Part shown: positions 30,966 to 44,559 of the stretch, piece by piece
Numbering within the stretch: the first letter of the stretch is position 1
Layout of the letters: the number at the start of each line of letters is the position of its first letter
Origin: Prostheceraeus crozeri
Lineage: Eukaryota > Platyhelminthes > Polycladida > Euryleptidae
Assembly: GCA_907163375.1 (NCBI GenBank)
Contig: CAJQUW010012686.1
Coordinates: forward strand, 1-64,000
Direction: 5' to 3'
DNA: 64,000 nt
Made by a program: the position numbers and the translations under genes
The notes under the pieces: model-generated
What the model saw: only the letters and a program-made list of their open reading frames with translations
Databases searched by the model: none
What the model was told of the DNA's origin: nothing

Positions 30966-31570
30966 GTCAAATCGAGGGAGTGCTCTACACAATGTCTCTG
31001 TAAAATTCTCCGATATCAACCTTAGAAAGTCCTGTACAAAGAATTCCAGTAACTAGGCTAAGGTTGATATCGGCGAATTTTACGGTTACTAGTCACTTCG
31101 ACCCCCTGACATTTCGACACCATAAATTGAGTATCACTGATTGAATCCACTTCAGATAGGCAGAATAGTCTTACGAGTCTAATAGTCTACGAGCCTTGCT
31201 TTAACTAATGAATGCAAATTACAGCCGAAATATCCATCAGGAAAAATAACCCACAACACGCAGAATTTGAAATCTTTGATAGATGTTAAAATCGATGAAA
31301 CAGACAGATGGAGCTTGTAACAGCCAGCTTATAGGCAGGAAATTGAACAGAGCACATCAATGTATCCATATCTGTAGCCAACGCACTATATGCAGAAGCG
31401 TAGATTTGATAACCCCATTTCATGGGGTCAATTAAGATGACTTAATTTATGGGGTCGAAATGTCCGGGGGTCGAAGTGACTTGACACCATTAAGATGACT
31501 TAATTTATGGGGTCGAAGTGACTTGACACCAATTTTACAGAGACATTGTATATAGCACTGCGTCGATTTC
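30966..31570. repeat. Imperfect foldback element
   Basis: aatcgagggagtgctctac acaatgtctctgtaaaatt near 30968-31006 returns inverted near 31530-31568. Inside, cgaccccctgac / ggggtcgaagtgacttgaca motifs are also inverted or repeated (31085-31130 against 31430-31530). A smaller inverted repeat, ctccgatatcaacctta / taaggttgatatcgg, spans 31008-31073. No gene. Confidence 0.6.
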
Positions 31571-31829
31571 ACTTTCTATTCTTTTTATTGCTTATATGTA
31601 CTTCAACTTTCATTTCTTTATTTAGCATTGACTTTGGTTCTCCAAAATAGTTCCTCGTTCTATGCGTTGTTGCATATCAAGTGCACATGCACTGTGAATG
31701 ATTGATAATCATGTTAGAGCAGCAGCCGTTCCACAGTCTGACTGTCATTGTCACTTGATAACATGAGCTTCAAAAACTTATTAGATAATTATTTTCACGA
31801 AGATTAAAAAGTCAACTTTTCAGACAAAG

Positions 31830-31879
31830 GAGCGATATCTTTGTCAAGAGAGCGCAGCGATGGAGACAACGATATCGCT
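31830..31879. repeat. Hairpin with 16-bp arms and GAGCGCAGCGA loop
   Basis: Arms 31830-31845 (gagcgatatctttgtc) and 31864-31879 (gacaacgatatcgctc) pair at 15 of 16 positions. The loop includes gagcgcagcgatgg. Confidence 0.75.
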
Positions 31880-32250
31880 CAGAGTACTGAAATAGCTATT
31901 TTGACGCAAGTGATGTGACTGCTTGCTAGAATATCAATCATACTTTGGAATCTTTTGTCTAGAATTACTTCTATTCTATCAGGCATGGCTAAGTGACTCA
32001 AAATAATTTATTCAGTCTTCTTTTCTCCTTTTATGGACTATCGTTTCAAGTGCTCATGACCTTCTTTCATTGGCTATTCTTCGAATATATGATGATGTTA
32101 GTTGGATACTCCAATTGCTCATCAAGACAATTGCAATGCAAACTCTTCAAGATTCCACACCTTATACTTTTTGTTTAGCTGTTTCTTTATCTTTAAACCA
32201 AACATCCAATTTTTCAATAGCTATTTTCTTGAGAGAAGAAATATCAACTT

Positions 32251-32316
32251 TTCCTCCCGTAGCTGTGTTGTGCAGCCCGAGCGCAGCGAGAGATGGACAG
32301 ACAGCTAAGGGAGGAA
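32251..32316. repeat. Hairpin with unrelated stem but similar loop to 31830-31879
   Basis: Arms 32251-32266 (ttcctcccgtagctgt) and 32301-32316 (acagctaagggaggaa) pair at 15 of 16. The loop contains gagcgcagcgagagatgg, close to the loop at 31846-31863. Confidence 0.75.
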
Positions 32317-32460
32317 ACGTTAATTTCCTCTCGACAGAATGTACTCGTAGCTTTTCATTTTGTGCCTCATAGATGTCTATTGTTCATTATGAAACTGATG
32401 GTTGCATCGCGAAATCTATGAATGAGTAAGTCAAGGGACTATAGATGTCTAGGTAGTCTC

Positions 32461-32649
32461 TGACTACACCTTTTCCAGTCTATGCCTTTTCCATGTCTAT
32501 TTCAGATTTCTCCAATTGAATTTCAGATATCTATCCGAAACTCAACTTTGAAGATATCTGAAATTCAATTGGAGAAATCTGAAATCCATCTGGAAATGTC
32601 TGAAATTCAATTGGAGAAATCTGAAATAGAAATGGAAAAGGTGTAGTCA
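32461..32649. repeat. Long palindrome: perfect 33-bp and 16-bp arms
   Basis: Outer arms 32461-32476 and 32634-32649 are perfectly complementary over 16 bp (tgactacaccttttcc). Inner arms 32500-32532 and 32553-32585 are perfectly complementary over 33 bp. A second copy of the inner right arm (32601-32627) could compete for pairing. No gene inside. Confidence 0.85.
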
Positions 32650-34126
32650 CAATTTGTTTATAGACTTTTTCTTCAACTAATTTATTTAAATTAAATACAT
32701 AACAAAATTAATACCATCGTTTAAAACACGCTCTAAAAAAGTATGATAAAAAATTCAGAGAAATAATTTGTTTATAGACTTCTATGATTTGTCGCTTATA
32801 GGAGTCTACATAGAAAAGTTAACCGCGGGAGGAAAAGTTAGCTCTCTCATTCCGTAGGACTGAAAAGTTGATTTTTCCTCCCGAAAGTTTGCATAAAAGA
32901 GATATCTTTTCACTGTCACATAAAATGAAAAGTATATTTTAATCGAGTGAAGGTAATTTATTTCTATGCATGCATTTCCATCTGGAATATGTTAGATATC
33001 TTGGCGTGCTATTTGTCGTCCATACCATGACATTAAGAAGTCTATGGCCATACTTGGAAATGCATAATATTTCTATCAATGAATTAGGAATAGACAGAGG
33101 CTACTAAACATTGCAAAGAAGACTTTTTGAATTTAAATTAGTGTCCAGTATTTGTCACATTTTGTTAATGAACCAAATAGCAACTTAAAAATGAAAAGAG
33201 CCGCAGAAATGATGAAGAAAACAACAGTTTGTAAAAGATACGAAGCTAGTAGCAAAAAAAAAGAAGATCGAAGAGTCAATTTTATCGAATATTGTCAGCT
33301 GTCTGATAGAAAACCAAAATACCAGTAATGCTGATAATTCTGCTAATAAAAAATTGTTTATCAATTTCATATTTTTGATTCTGCATTGGGTCGATGTAAT
33401 ACAATTGACCATACTGTAATGCTCTGGTTGTCAAATACTGGATTTAAGAACTTGTCAAGGACATCCAACGCAATCACAATCAAATTAATGCATAGGGAAA
33501 ATAAAATCATGACGAAAATATACTTTGCTGCACAATTTTCCGAACCACAAAGACTGAAAAGTTGACCAGGGGCTGAGAAGTAATGCTCATACGCTCTTAG
33601 GGCTATGGTAATATCAACTTTTCAACACATGCATAGAAATAAAATTATAATTTCCTCACATCCGAAATTTTGACTGCTCTAATTCTACAATTAAATGTAG
33701 AATGCTGTTGTATCACTGCTGCAAATGCAAGGTAATCGGCAATGAAAGCTGAGCTTAAAGTTTGAATTGATGACAAAGTGTTAACTCGCGATTGTGTTAG
33801 AAACATGAATGTGCGTATAAATGCCTTAATTTTGACGGTGATATGCAAGCATCATGAACTAAACCACCGTTTCCGCGAAGTGCGAGTCCAATTAATGACC
33901 CAGATGAAATTGGCTATGGCGGAATTGTATACAGAATTCGGAGAGCGACAATTATTTAGAAGATACATGTATTCACGACGATGAACTGATTACGATTAGC
34001 GAATTGTGTTTCCCAGCAACTGAACTATACCTGATGAAATCGATGAAAAGCATGACACTCATAGTGTGTCACCGTGATCTTTGAAAATCCCTCACGTAGC
34101 CAAGAGGGTCAGCAATAGTCACATTT
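32650..34126. other. AT-rich intergenic with scattered TCAACTTTTC motifs, no gene seen
   Basis: tcaacttttc or its complement recurs (about 32815, 32870, 33556, 33613) as it does at 31812 and 32244. A further gggaggaaaa / ttttcctccc inverted pair spans about 32834-32883. Open frames near 33185-33412 and 33645-33984 are not recognisable proteins. Confidence 0.5.
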
Positions 34127-35975
34127 TCGAGGCTCATCAGGGATTCATTAGGGAATCATTATCAGGGATTCAAAGCTTCAACTAATCATTATCAGGTATT
34201 CTAAGCTTCATCTAATCATTATCTGGTCTTCTAAGCTTCAACTAATCATTATCAGGGATTCTAAGCTTCAACTAATCATTATCAGGGATTCTAAGCTTCA
34301 ACTAATCATTATCAGGGATTCAAAGCTTCAACTAATCATTGTCAGGGATTCTAGGCTTCAACTAATCATCATCAGGGATTCTAAGCTTCAACTAATCATT
34401 ATCAGGGATTCTAAGCTTCAACTAATCATTATCAGGGACTCTAGGCTTCACCTAATCATTATCAGGGATTCTAAGCTTCATCTAATCATTATCTGGTCTT
34501 CTAAGCTTCAACTAATCATTATCTGGTCTTCTAAGCTTCAACTAATCATTATCAGGGATTCTAAGCTTCAACTAATCATTATCAGGGATTCTAAGCTTCA
34601 ACTAATCATTATCAGGGATTCTAAGCTTCACCTAATCATTATCAGAGATTCTAAGCTTCAACTAATCATTATCAGGGATTCTAAGCTTCACCTAATCATT
34701 ATCAGAGATTCTAGGCTTCACCTAATCATTATCAGAGATTCTAGGCTTCAACTAATCATTGTCAGGGATTCTAGGCTTCAACTAATCATTATCAGGGATT
34801 CTAGGCTTCACCTAATCATTATCAGGGATTCTAAGCTTCACCTAATCATTATCAGGGATTCTAAGCTTCACCTAATCATTATCAGGGATTCTAAGCTTCA
34901 CCTAATCATTGTCAGGGATTCTAGGCTTCAACTAATCATCATCAGGGATTCTAAGCTTTCACCAAAATCATTATCATGGATTTCACATCTTCACACCTAA
35001 TCATTATCAGTGATTACTAAGCTTCACCTAAATCATTGTCAGGGATTCTAGGCTTCAACAACACATCATCAGGGTATCTAAGCTTCACCTAAATCATTAA
35101 TCAGGGATTCCTAGCTTCTACTTAAATCATTGTCAGGGATTTCTGAGGCTTTCGAACCAAATCCTTATCAGGACTTTCTACGCTTCATCTAATCTTAGTC
35201 CAGGGACTCTAGCTCTTAACCTACATCATTATCAGGGATTCTAAAGCTCAATCTTATCATTATCAGGTCTTCTAAGCTTCAGCTAAATCATTATCTTGGA
35301 TTCTATGCTTCAACATACATCAATATCAGGAATCTTAAAGCTTCACTTAATCCATTGTCAGGTATTTCTAAAGCTTCATTACTAATCATTATCTGGTCTT
35401 CTAAGCTTCAACCTAATCATTATCAGGGATTTCTTCTAAGCTTTCAACTAATCAATAATCAGGGATTCTAAGCTTCAACTAATCATAATCAGGGGATTTT
35501 CTAGGCTTCACCTGATCATTATCAGGGATTCTAGGCTTCACCTAATCATTATCAGGGATTCTAAGCTTCACCTAATCATTATCAGGGATTCTAAGCTTTA
35601 CCTAATCATTGTCAGGGATTCTAAGCTTCACCTAATCATTATCGGGGATTCTAGGCTTCACCTAATCATTGTGAGGGATTCCAAGTTTCACCTAATCATT
35701 ATCAGGGATTCTAAGCTTCACCTAATCATCATCAGGGATTCTAGGCTTCAACTAATCATTATCAGGGATTCTAGGCTTCAACTAATCATTATCAGGGATT
35801 CTAAGCTTCACCTGATCATTATCAGGGACTCTAAGCTTCAATTTATCATTGTCAGGTATTCTAAGCTTCAACTAATCATTATCAGGGATTCTAAGCTTCA
35901 ACTAATCATTATCAGGGATTCTAGGCTTCACCTAATCATTATCAGGGCTTCTAGGCTTCACCTGTCTACTCACTA
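34127..35975 (+). repeat. Satellite of 30-bp units, about 60 copies
   Basis: The unit is about ctaatcattatcagggattc plus taagcttcaa, phased at exactly 30 bp over most of the array; HindIII sites recur (aagctt). Variants (gtcaggg, aggcttc, tctggtctt) are shared between distant units, showing local amplification. Between about 34960 and 35500 the phase is lost through many small insertions and deletions, then returns perfectly. Because 30 is divisible by three, long fake open frames with a 10-residue period arise; they are not genes. Confidence 0.95.
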
Positions 35976-36599
35976 ATGATAGCCAGAACTTCTAGGTTTC
36001 CATTAATCATTGAGCATGATCAGGTCCTTTTTAGATCAGGAAATTTTTTGAAAAACTTTCGTGCAACCCTCAACAGAAGAGGAAAAGAAGACGTGAAAAG
36101 GAGAAAGCAGGCAAGCAGGACATTTTTAAATCACAGAATTGTGAGTCATAATAGCGCCATTCGACTTTGTGTAGTGAAGAATTATATTCATGGCAAGATC
36201 CATTATTACTTCATTTTTGTGATTAACCTTAGATCATGCTTGCTTGCTTCATCGTAACCCAACAGCTTCACACTTCATTTTCATTTCACTATAGAGTCAA
36301 CTGATTGTAATTGGAGAGAGAGTGTTTACTATCTGAAAATGTTGCTCGTCTGAAACGAGGCTTCATGAGTCATAGAGCTTTCAAAAATTTGGTTAAATAG
36401 ATCAATTTTTGATAAACTGAATATTCGATTTTAATTGAATAAATTTGCAAGCTTTCCATAAATTTCTTCAGAATTCTAGTGTTTATGTTGCATCGCGACA
36501 ACACAGGGATGTCAGAATGATTCACTTGAAATCATTCTCAACATAGGAATGTCAGAAGTCCATTTCATCACTCCCATTTTTACTGACGGTAAAATATGT
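35976..36599. other. Satellite edge and intergenic, no gene seen
   Basis: Degenerate remnants of the 30-bp unit occur to about 36030, then AT-rich sequence with no recognisable gene. Confidence 0.5.
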
Positions 36600-39500
36600 A
36601 AATGAAGTTATTAAGACAAAATAATATAAAAACATTAAAGACACAAAACTAAAAATAAAAAATACAAAAAAAATTAATAAACAGATAAAATACAACTTAA
36701 AAAAAAAAAAATTTAAAAAAAAAAAAAATTAACAAAAAAAAAACAAAACAGAAATTAAAAAAAGAAAGAACAAGAACCAAAACAACCAACAAAACAACCC
36801 CCTCCCCCCACCGCCCCCCCACCCACAACCTCCCCCCACCCCCACTCCCCCCTCCATCCGCCCGCACCCCCCCCCCACTACCACCCACACTCCCCCCCCC
36901 CTCCCCCCCCCTTCCCCCACCCCCCACCACACCAACACCGCCACCCACAACCCACCACCCCCCCCCCCCTCTCTCATCCTCCCCCCCGACCCCACCGCCC
37001 CTCCCCCACCCCCCAACCCCGCCCCCCCCCCCCCCCTCTTCCCCCTCGCCCCGCTATCCCCCCCACCCCTTCCCACCCACAACCCCCCCGCCCCCCCACC
37101 CCCCACCCCCAGCAACCTCCCCCATCTGACCCACCCCCCCCCCCACCCCGATCGCCCCCGAACCTCCCTTCCCACCCCCGAAGCCCCCCACCCCCCAAAC
37201 ACCCACTCCCCCGCCCCCACCCCCCCCCCCCCGGGGGGGGGAGGAGGGGGTGGGGGGGGGGGGGGTGGAACCAACCCACCCCCCCCCCCCACCCTATCCA
37301 ACCCCAACCACCCCACTCACCTCCCTCCCCCCCCACCCCACGCCACAGACCGCCACCATTCAAACCCCCCCCCCTTACACCCCCCCCACCCATCCCCCAC
37401 CCTTTTCTCCTCACCACCCGCCTCGCCCTACAACCCCCACCGCCCCATCCCCCCTACCCCCCCCAACCTGGCGCCCCCACCCAAACCCCCCCTCCCCCCC
37501 GCCCCCCCCCCCACCCTCAACCACCCATTACTAACGCCCCCCCGCCCTCCTGCCACCCGCCCCACCCGCCCAATACCCCCCCCAACCCCCCAACCCAACC
37601 CACCCTTGCTCTTTTCCCGCCGACCCCCCCCCCCACACCCCCCCGCCCCCCCCCCTCACAACCTCCACAAAACCCGCCCACCGCCCCCCCCCAACCGACA
37701 CTACCCCCCCCCCCATAACTTAATCAACCCGCAACCCCCCCAACCCAAACCCACAACCCCCCTCTCCCACCAACCCCCCCCCCCCACCTCCCAACCCCGA
37801 CCCGCAACCTTCTCATAACCACCCAGCCACAAGCCCCACCTCCACCCATCCAGCCACCCCCCCAACCATCCACCCACACCACCCCTCTCACTCCAGCAAA
37901 CCCCCCTCACCCCCCCCGATTCCCCAACCCTACCACAGCCCCATCCCCCCACAACCCCCCTCCAATGAACCTCTCACCCCACACCCCCCCACCCGACTCC
38001 ACCACGTTCTCCCTTCCCCCACACACCACCCCTCTCTCACCCACCCACCCCACCGCACAGACCCACCCTCCCCCACCAACCTCCGCCCGACCCCACTCCC
38101 TCGCCACCCCACCTCTTGTTGAGTTGGAGATTTTTTCCACCCCCCCCGCACTCACCCGCCCCCTCCCGCCCCCCCCCCCCCCCATCCACCCCTCCCCCCC
38201 GCCCCTACAACCCCCCCCCCAGCCCCCCTCCACCTCCCACCCACACCCACCTACACCAACCCCTCCCACCCCTCCAACCACACCCCTCCCCACCCCCCCC
38301 CCCAACCGCCAACCCCGACCCTAACCCCGCGCGCCACCCCTCCCCCTCCTACACACCGACCCCCGAACCCCCCAACACCCCAGCAACCCCATCAGCACCA
38401 CCAAACCCCAACCTCCTCCGCAACCCCCCCCCCACCACGCCCCCCTCCTCAACCACACCCCCGCCCCCCCTCTACCCCCCCGCCCCCCCACCCGCTCCCC
38501 CCCACCACTCCCCCCACCCGCTCCCTCAACCACCCCCCCGCCCCGACCACCCGAACCCAAACCCTACCTTCCCCCCCCCCGCCCAACCCCCATCCCCCAA
38601 CCCTGACCGAAACCCCATTCCCCCCGCCCCACCCCCGCCCCCCAAGCCCGTGACCCCCTACACCACCTCCCCCGCCCACCACCCCCCCCCCTCGGCACCC
38701 ACGCCCCACACCCCCCCCCCCCCCCCCTACACCCGCCCCCACCCCCTCACCACCCCCAAGCCGCGCCCAGCCCCCCCCCCCCCACCCCTCTCACCCGGGC
38801 CCCCCACATCCCCACCCAACACCACAAACCTCCCCACCCCTCCCCCACCCAACCTCCACCCAACCTTCGGCGCTCACCCCAACAACCCCCCACCCCACCC
38901 AACCATCCCACCCCCTAACCCCCCCGCACCCCCCCCCCCACCCACCCTCCCCCCCCAACCCCCCACCCACACCCGCCCCCCCCCCCCCCCCCCCACTAGC
39001 CCCACCCGCCACCCCACCGGTACCCAACCCCATCCATCCCACCCCCCTACATACCCCCCAAGCCCCCACCCCCCCCCCACCCCACGCCCCTCCGCCACAG
39101 CACACCTACCCCCACCCTCCCCAACCCCCCCCCTCACACCCCCCAACGAACCCCCCCCCACCCCTCCTCCGCCCCCCCCACCCCGACCTAGCTCCACTCC
39201 CGCCCCTCAACAACCCCCCACACCCGCCGGCCTACCCACCCCCCCCCCGCCCCACCACCCCCCAACCCCACCCCCCCCCCCCTCCCTCCCCCCCTGCCCC
39301 CAACCCCCCCCACACCCCCAACCTCCCACAGACCAACCCCCCGAACCCCTCACCCCCCCCACCCCCCCCCCAACCCCCCCAATGTAGGAGGTCCCCCCAT
39401 GATACCCCCCCCCCCCCTTGCCCCCGAACCCCCCCCACCCCCACCCCCATCCACCCCCCTGTCCACAACCATCCCCCCCCTCCTCCCCCCCTACCCAACC

Positions 39501-42500
39501 CCCCACCTCACCCCCCCCCCCCCCCCAACCCCCTTCCCCACCTCCCCCCCCCCCTTCCACCCCTACCTCCCCCCGCCCCCACCAACACCCTCCTCCCCCA
39601 CCCCCCCCCCCCACCCCTTCACCCCACCCATACAACCCTCCCACCTTCTCCACCCCCCCCCCCCTCCACCCGCAACCCCCTCCCCCAGCCCCCAACCCAA
39701 CCCCCCCCTTATCCCACACACCACCCACCTCACCCCCCACTCCCCCACAAACCCCACCTCCCCACCCCTCCCCCAACCCCCCCCCACAACCCACCCCTAA
39801 CCCCCAAAAACCCATCAACCCCCCCCCCCCTCCATCCCCCCTCCGGCCGTGCCCACGGACCCACCCCCACCCCCCCCTCCCTCCGCCCTCCCCCCCTACC
39901 CCCCCTCTCCCACACTACCACCACCCCCCCCCACCCCCCCCCCCCCCCCCACCCCAGAACCCACCCCCCCACCCGAATCCCCCCCCACCCCCACCTGATG
40001 GGGGTTTGGGCACTCCACCCCCCCCCAACTCCCAACACCCCACACCCCCAACCCCGCCCCCCCCCCCCAAACCCCCCCCCTCCGCCCCCCCCCACCCCCC
40101 CCACCCCCCCCCCCTCCCCCACCGCCCAACCCCCTTATACCTCCCACACCCCCACCCCCCATCCCCCCCCCCCCCCAACCATCCCTCCCCACCCCCACCC
40201 CCCCCCCCCCAGAACCCCCCCACCACCCCCTCCACACCCCCTCCCCCACCCCCCCACCCAACCCCCCCGCCCCCCCCCCACCATTACCCCCCCCCTACCC
40301 CTCAACCCCCCCCCCGCCTCCCACACCCCCCCCCCTCCCCCCCCCAACCCACACCACCCCCCACTTCTCCCCCACACCACCCCCCCCCCACCCCCTCCGC
40401 CCCACCTCCCACCCCCACCCCCCCACCGCCCCCCCCCCCCACCAACCCACCCCCCCCCCACCCACCACCCCACCCCCCCCTCTCACCCAACCCCCCCCCC
40501 CAATCCGCCCCCCCCCACCCCCCCCCCCTCCCCCGCCACCCCCCCACCCCCCCCCCCCCAACCCCCCCCCCCAACCCCACAACCCCCCACCCCCCTCCCC
40601 CCCCGTCCCAACCCCCCCCCCACCCACCGCCCCCTCCCAACCCATCCTGAACAACCACCCACCGCCCCACCACTCCACATCCCCACTCCCCACCCCCCCC
40701 CCCCCCCCCCCCAGCCCCCCCCCCAACCCCCCCCCTCCCACACCACCCCAACCCCCCAACGCCCCCCCCCACCCCCGCCCCACCCCTCCCCCCAAGCAAC
40801 CTACCCCAAACCCCCCACCCCCCCCTCCCCCCCCCACTACCCCCACCCCACACCCCCACCCCCCACCGAACCCACCCCACAACCCCCAACCAACCCCCCC
40901 CCCTCCCCCACCCCTCCAACCCCCACCACCAACCCCCCCCCCAACCCCCCGCCCCACCCACCCCCCCGCCCCACCCCCCCCCCCCCCTCCCCCCAACCCC
41001 CCCCCCCCCCCCACCCCCTAACCAACCCCCCCCGCCCACCCCCCTATCCCCAACCCCGCCACCTCCCCCCCCCCCACGCCCCACCACCACCCTACCCCAC
41101 CACCCCCCCCCACAACACCCCTCCCCAACCCCAACCCCCGCCCCCCCACCCAAAACCTCCCCCGTGCGCTCACCCCTCCGACCCAGACCCCCCCCCCCCC
41201 CACCACTCCCCATATTGCCCCCCCCCCTCCCCCCCACCCCCCCCCCCCCCCCCTCACCCCACTAACCCCACTCCCCCCCTCCACCCCACCCCCCCCACGT
41301 CCCCCATTCCTACAACACCCTACCCCAACCCCCTTCAACCATACCCCCACCCCAAACCCTCCCACCCGGCCCTTCACACCCCCCCCCACCACACCCCCCC
41401 CCCCCCTTCCACCTGCCTCCCCCCCCCCCCCCACACCCCGACCTCCTCTCCACCCCCCCCCCCACCCACTCCACCCCCATCCCCCTATCTACCCTATCCC
41501 CAGCCCCCCCCCCCCCTACCCCGCACCCGCCCCACCCACCCTTGCACCCCCCACAACCCTCCCCCCCCTCCGGAACCCCCACCTCCGATACCCCCCTTCC
41601 CGCACGCCACCAACCACGCCCCCCCCCCCCCCCTCCCCCCACCCCCCCCTCGTCCCCCACCCATTTCCCCCCCCCTACCCCCCCGCCCCCCCCCCTCCAC
41701 GCCCCCGCCAACCACCCCCTCCCACAACCCCCACCCCCCTCCCCCATCCCCCAACCCATCGGCATCCCCACCCACCCCACCCCCACAAGCCCACCCCACC
41801 CCCAACCGCCACACGCCGCCCACCACCCCTCCCCCCCCCCACCCCCCCCCCCGCCGCACCGCGCCCCCCCTCCCCCCCCCCCCACCACCAACCCATCCCC
41901 ACACACCACAACCACCCGCACCCCCACCCCCCACCCCCCCCCCCCCACCCCCCCCCACCCAACACTCCAGACCCCACCCCCAACCTCCCCCCCCGCCCAA
42001 CCACCCCCTGCCCCCCCCCACCTACCCCCCCACCCCAACCCCATACTCCCAACCCTCCACACAACCCAACCGCCCAGTCCCACATCCACCCTCCCCCACC
42101 TCCCCCCCAACCCCCCCCCCGCCCCCCCCCCCACCCACTCCCCACAACCGGTCACCCCCCCAACCCCACCCCCCCCCCCCCCACCCCCCAACCCCCCCCC
42201 CTCCTCCCTACCCCACCTTGGATTTAATTTCCCACCCCACCCCCCCCGCCTCCCACCCTCTCCCCCCCCCCCCCGCCAAAACCCCGCCGACCCCACCAAC
42301 AACCCCTACCCATCCCCCCCAACCCCAAACCCCCAAACCCCCCCGAACCCTCACCCAACCCCCCAACCCCCCACCACCACCCACCCCCCTTCCCCCCCCC
42401 CCCACCCCCCCCTAACGAGCCAACCACTACCCCCACACCCCCATCGCGCCCCCTCCCCTCCCCCCCACCCACCACCTCCACCCCCCACCCAACCCCCATC

Positions 42501-44510
42501 CCCCACTCCCCCCCCCACACCCCCTCCCAACCCACCGCCCCCCCCCCCTACACCCAAACCCCCTCTCCGCACTCACCACCCCCCCCCCACCTCACACCCC
42601 TTCCAACCCCCCCACCCCCCCCCTCCCCTCTTCCTCCACCCACCCCCCCCCACCCCCCCCCCCCCACCCCCCCGCCATTTCCCACCCGCCCCACCTACCC
42701 GGCCCCCCCTCATCCCCACCTCACCCCCCCCCCCACCCCAGTACCCCCCCACCCCCCACCCCCCCACCCCCCACCCCCTCCCCCCCCCCCCACCGACCCC
42801 CCCCCCCCCCCTCCCCCCCACACCCCCAACCCGCACCCCCCCCCCAACCCCTACCCACCCTCCCCCCTCCCCATACCCCACCCCAATCCCCCCCCCCCCC
42901 CCCCACCCCCCACCCCCCAACCCACCCGACCCCACCCCTATCCACCACCCTTCCCACCCCATCCCTTCCCCTCCCCTTACCCCCCCCCACCCTCCCCCCA
43001 ACCCACCCCCCCCGTACACAAACACCCCCCCCTCCCCCCCCCCAACCCCCCCACACCAACCCCCCACAACCCCCCACCACCACAACCCCCCCCCCAACCC
43101 TCTCAACCCCCCCCACCCCGAACACCCCCCCCGCCACCCCCACATCCCCAACCCCCCACCCCCCCCACACCCCCCCCACCGCCCCCCGCCCAATCAGACC
43201 CCCCCACCACCCCCCCCACCCACCACCCCCCCACCCCACCACACCCCCCTCCCCCCCCCCCCCAACCCAAACCCCCCACAAACCAACCCCCCCCCCCCCC
43301 CCCCCCCCCCCCAACCCTCCCCTCACCCCACTAACCCCACCCACCCCCCACCCCCCCCCACCCCGCCCCCCCACCCCCTCCCCCCCCCCCACCACCACAA
43401 CCCCCCCCCACTAAAACCCCACCACCCACTCCCCCACCTCCAACCCCCCAATCTCTACAACCCCCAACCCCCCCCACCCCCCCCCCACCCACCCACACCC
43501 ACCAGCCCCTTCCTCTACCCCTACCTCAACCCCAACCGAAACACACCCCCCCTACCTGACCCAAAACCCCCTCCCAACCCCACACACCTCCCCCACCCCC
43601 CCACTACCCACCCACCCCAACCCCGACCCCCAGCCCCCCGTCCACCCACCCCCCCCCCACCCCCCCCTCCCCCCACACCACCCTCACCCCCCCCCCCGTC
43701 CCCCCCCCCCCCAACCCCCCCCCCCCACCCAACCACCACCCCCCACACCCAACTCCCCAACCCCACACCCTCCCCCCCCCCCCACCCCCCAACCCCCCAC
43801 CCCACCCCCCCCCACCCACCCCCACACCCACCCCCCCCAACCCCCCACCCCCCCTCCCCCCCCCCCCCCTCACTCACCCCTCCCCTCCCACCCCAGCCAA
43901 ACCCGCCTGCCCCCCCTACCAACCCCCTCCCACACATCCCCCAACCCACCCCACCCACCCCCCCCCCACCCACCCCCGCCCACCCCCCCCCCCCCACCCC
44001 ACCGAACCCCCCCCGGCCCCTTCCCCCCCCACCCTCCCCCCCTCCCCCCACCCCCCCCCCCCGAACCCCCCCCCCCCCCCCACCCCCACCCACCCCTCCC
44101 CCTCCCTACCCCCTCCCCCCCCCACCACCCCCCCCCGCCCACCCCCCCCCTACCCCCCCCACCCCCGTCACCTCCCATCCCCAAAACCCCCTCCCCACCC
44201 GCCCCACCGTACCCCCCCCCCCCCCCCCCCCCCCCCCCAAAAACCCCACCCCCACCACCCCTCCCTCCCCCCGCCCCCCCACCCACCACCGCCGCCCCCC
44301 CCCCCCCCCCCTCCCCCCATCTTCCACCGTCTCAACCCCACCCCTCCACGCATGTCCCTCCAACCCACTTTAGCCCCACCCCCCCCCCACCTCCCCCTCC
44401 AACCCACCCGCCCAACCACACTACAAACCCCGACCCTCCCCCCCCCCCCCCCTAACGCGCATCCCACACCACGACTGGTGCACAAAGCACCCCTTTCCCC
44501 CACCGCCTCG
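36600..44510. other. A-rich ramp then about 7.7 kb of near-pure poly-C; probably unreliable sequence
   Basis: From about 36640 the sequence drifts from A-rich with long A runs to almost only C, interrupted at random by A, T and G, until about 44460, then recovers to normal composition. No fixed period is visible. At about 37232-37266 there is a sudden switch to G runs, as a strand flip would give. Long frames here (proline- or glycine-only) are composition artefacts. This pattern fits low-quality long-read sequence better than a biological satellite, though a true C-rich tract cannot be excluded. Confidence 0.8.
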
Positions 44511-44559
44511 CCGACGTGTCATAATAGTGAATGCTTCAGTCTCGCGCCGCAATAATACT

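Noticed and set aside
33185-33412. Hydrophobic 75-residue minus-strand frame
   Set aside because: AT-rich chance frame without domain, promoter or splice support.
34127-35975. CRISPR-like array of about 30-bp repeats
   Set aside because: The units follow each other without unique spacers and the context is animal DNA; it is a plain satellite.
35671-35976. Open frame with a 10-residue repeat (RDSKLHLIII)
   Set aside because: It is the 30-bp satellite read in one frame; no start context or domain.
36790-44460. G-quadruplex or i-motif domain
   Set aside because: The potential is trivial in poly-C, and the tract itself is doubtful, so no biological claim is justified.
36697-44555. Many long proline-rich or glycine-rich frames on both strands
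   Set aside because: They arise from near-pure C sequence in any frame; composition artefact, probably unreliable sequence.
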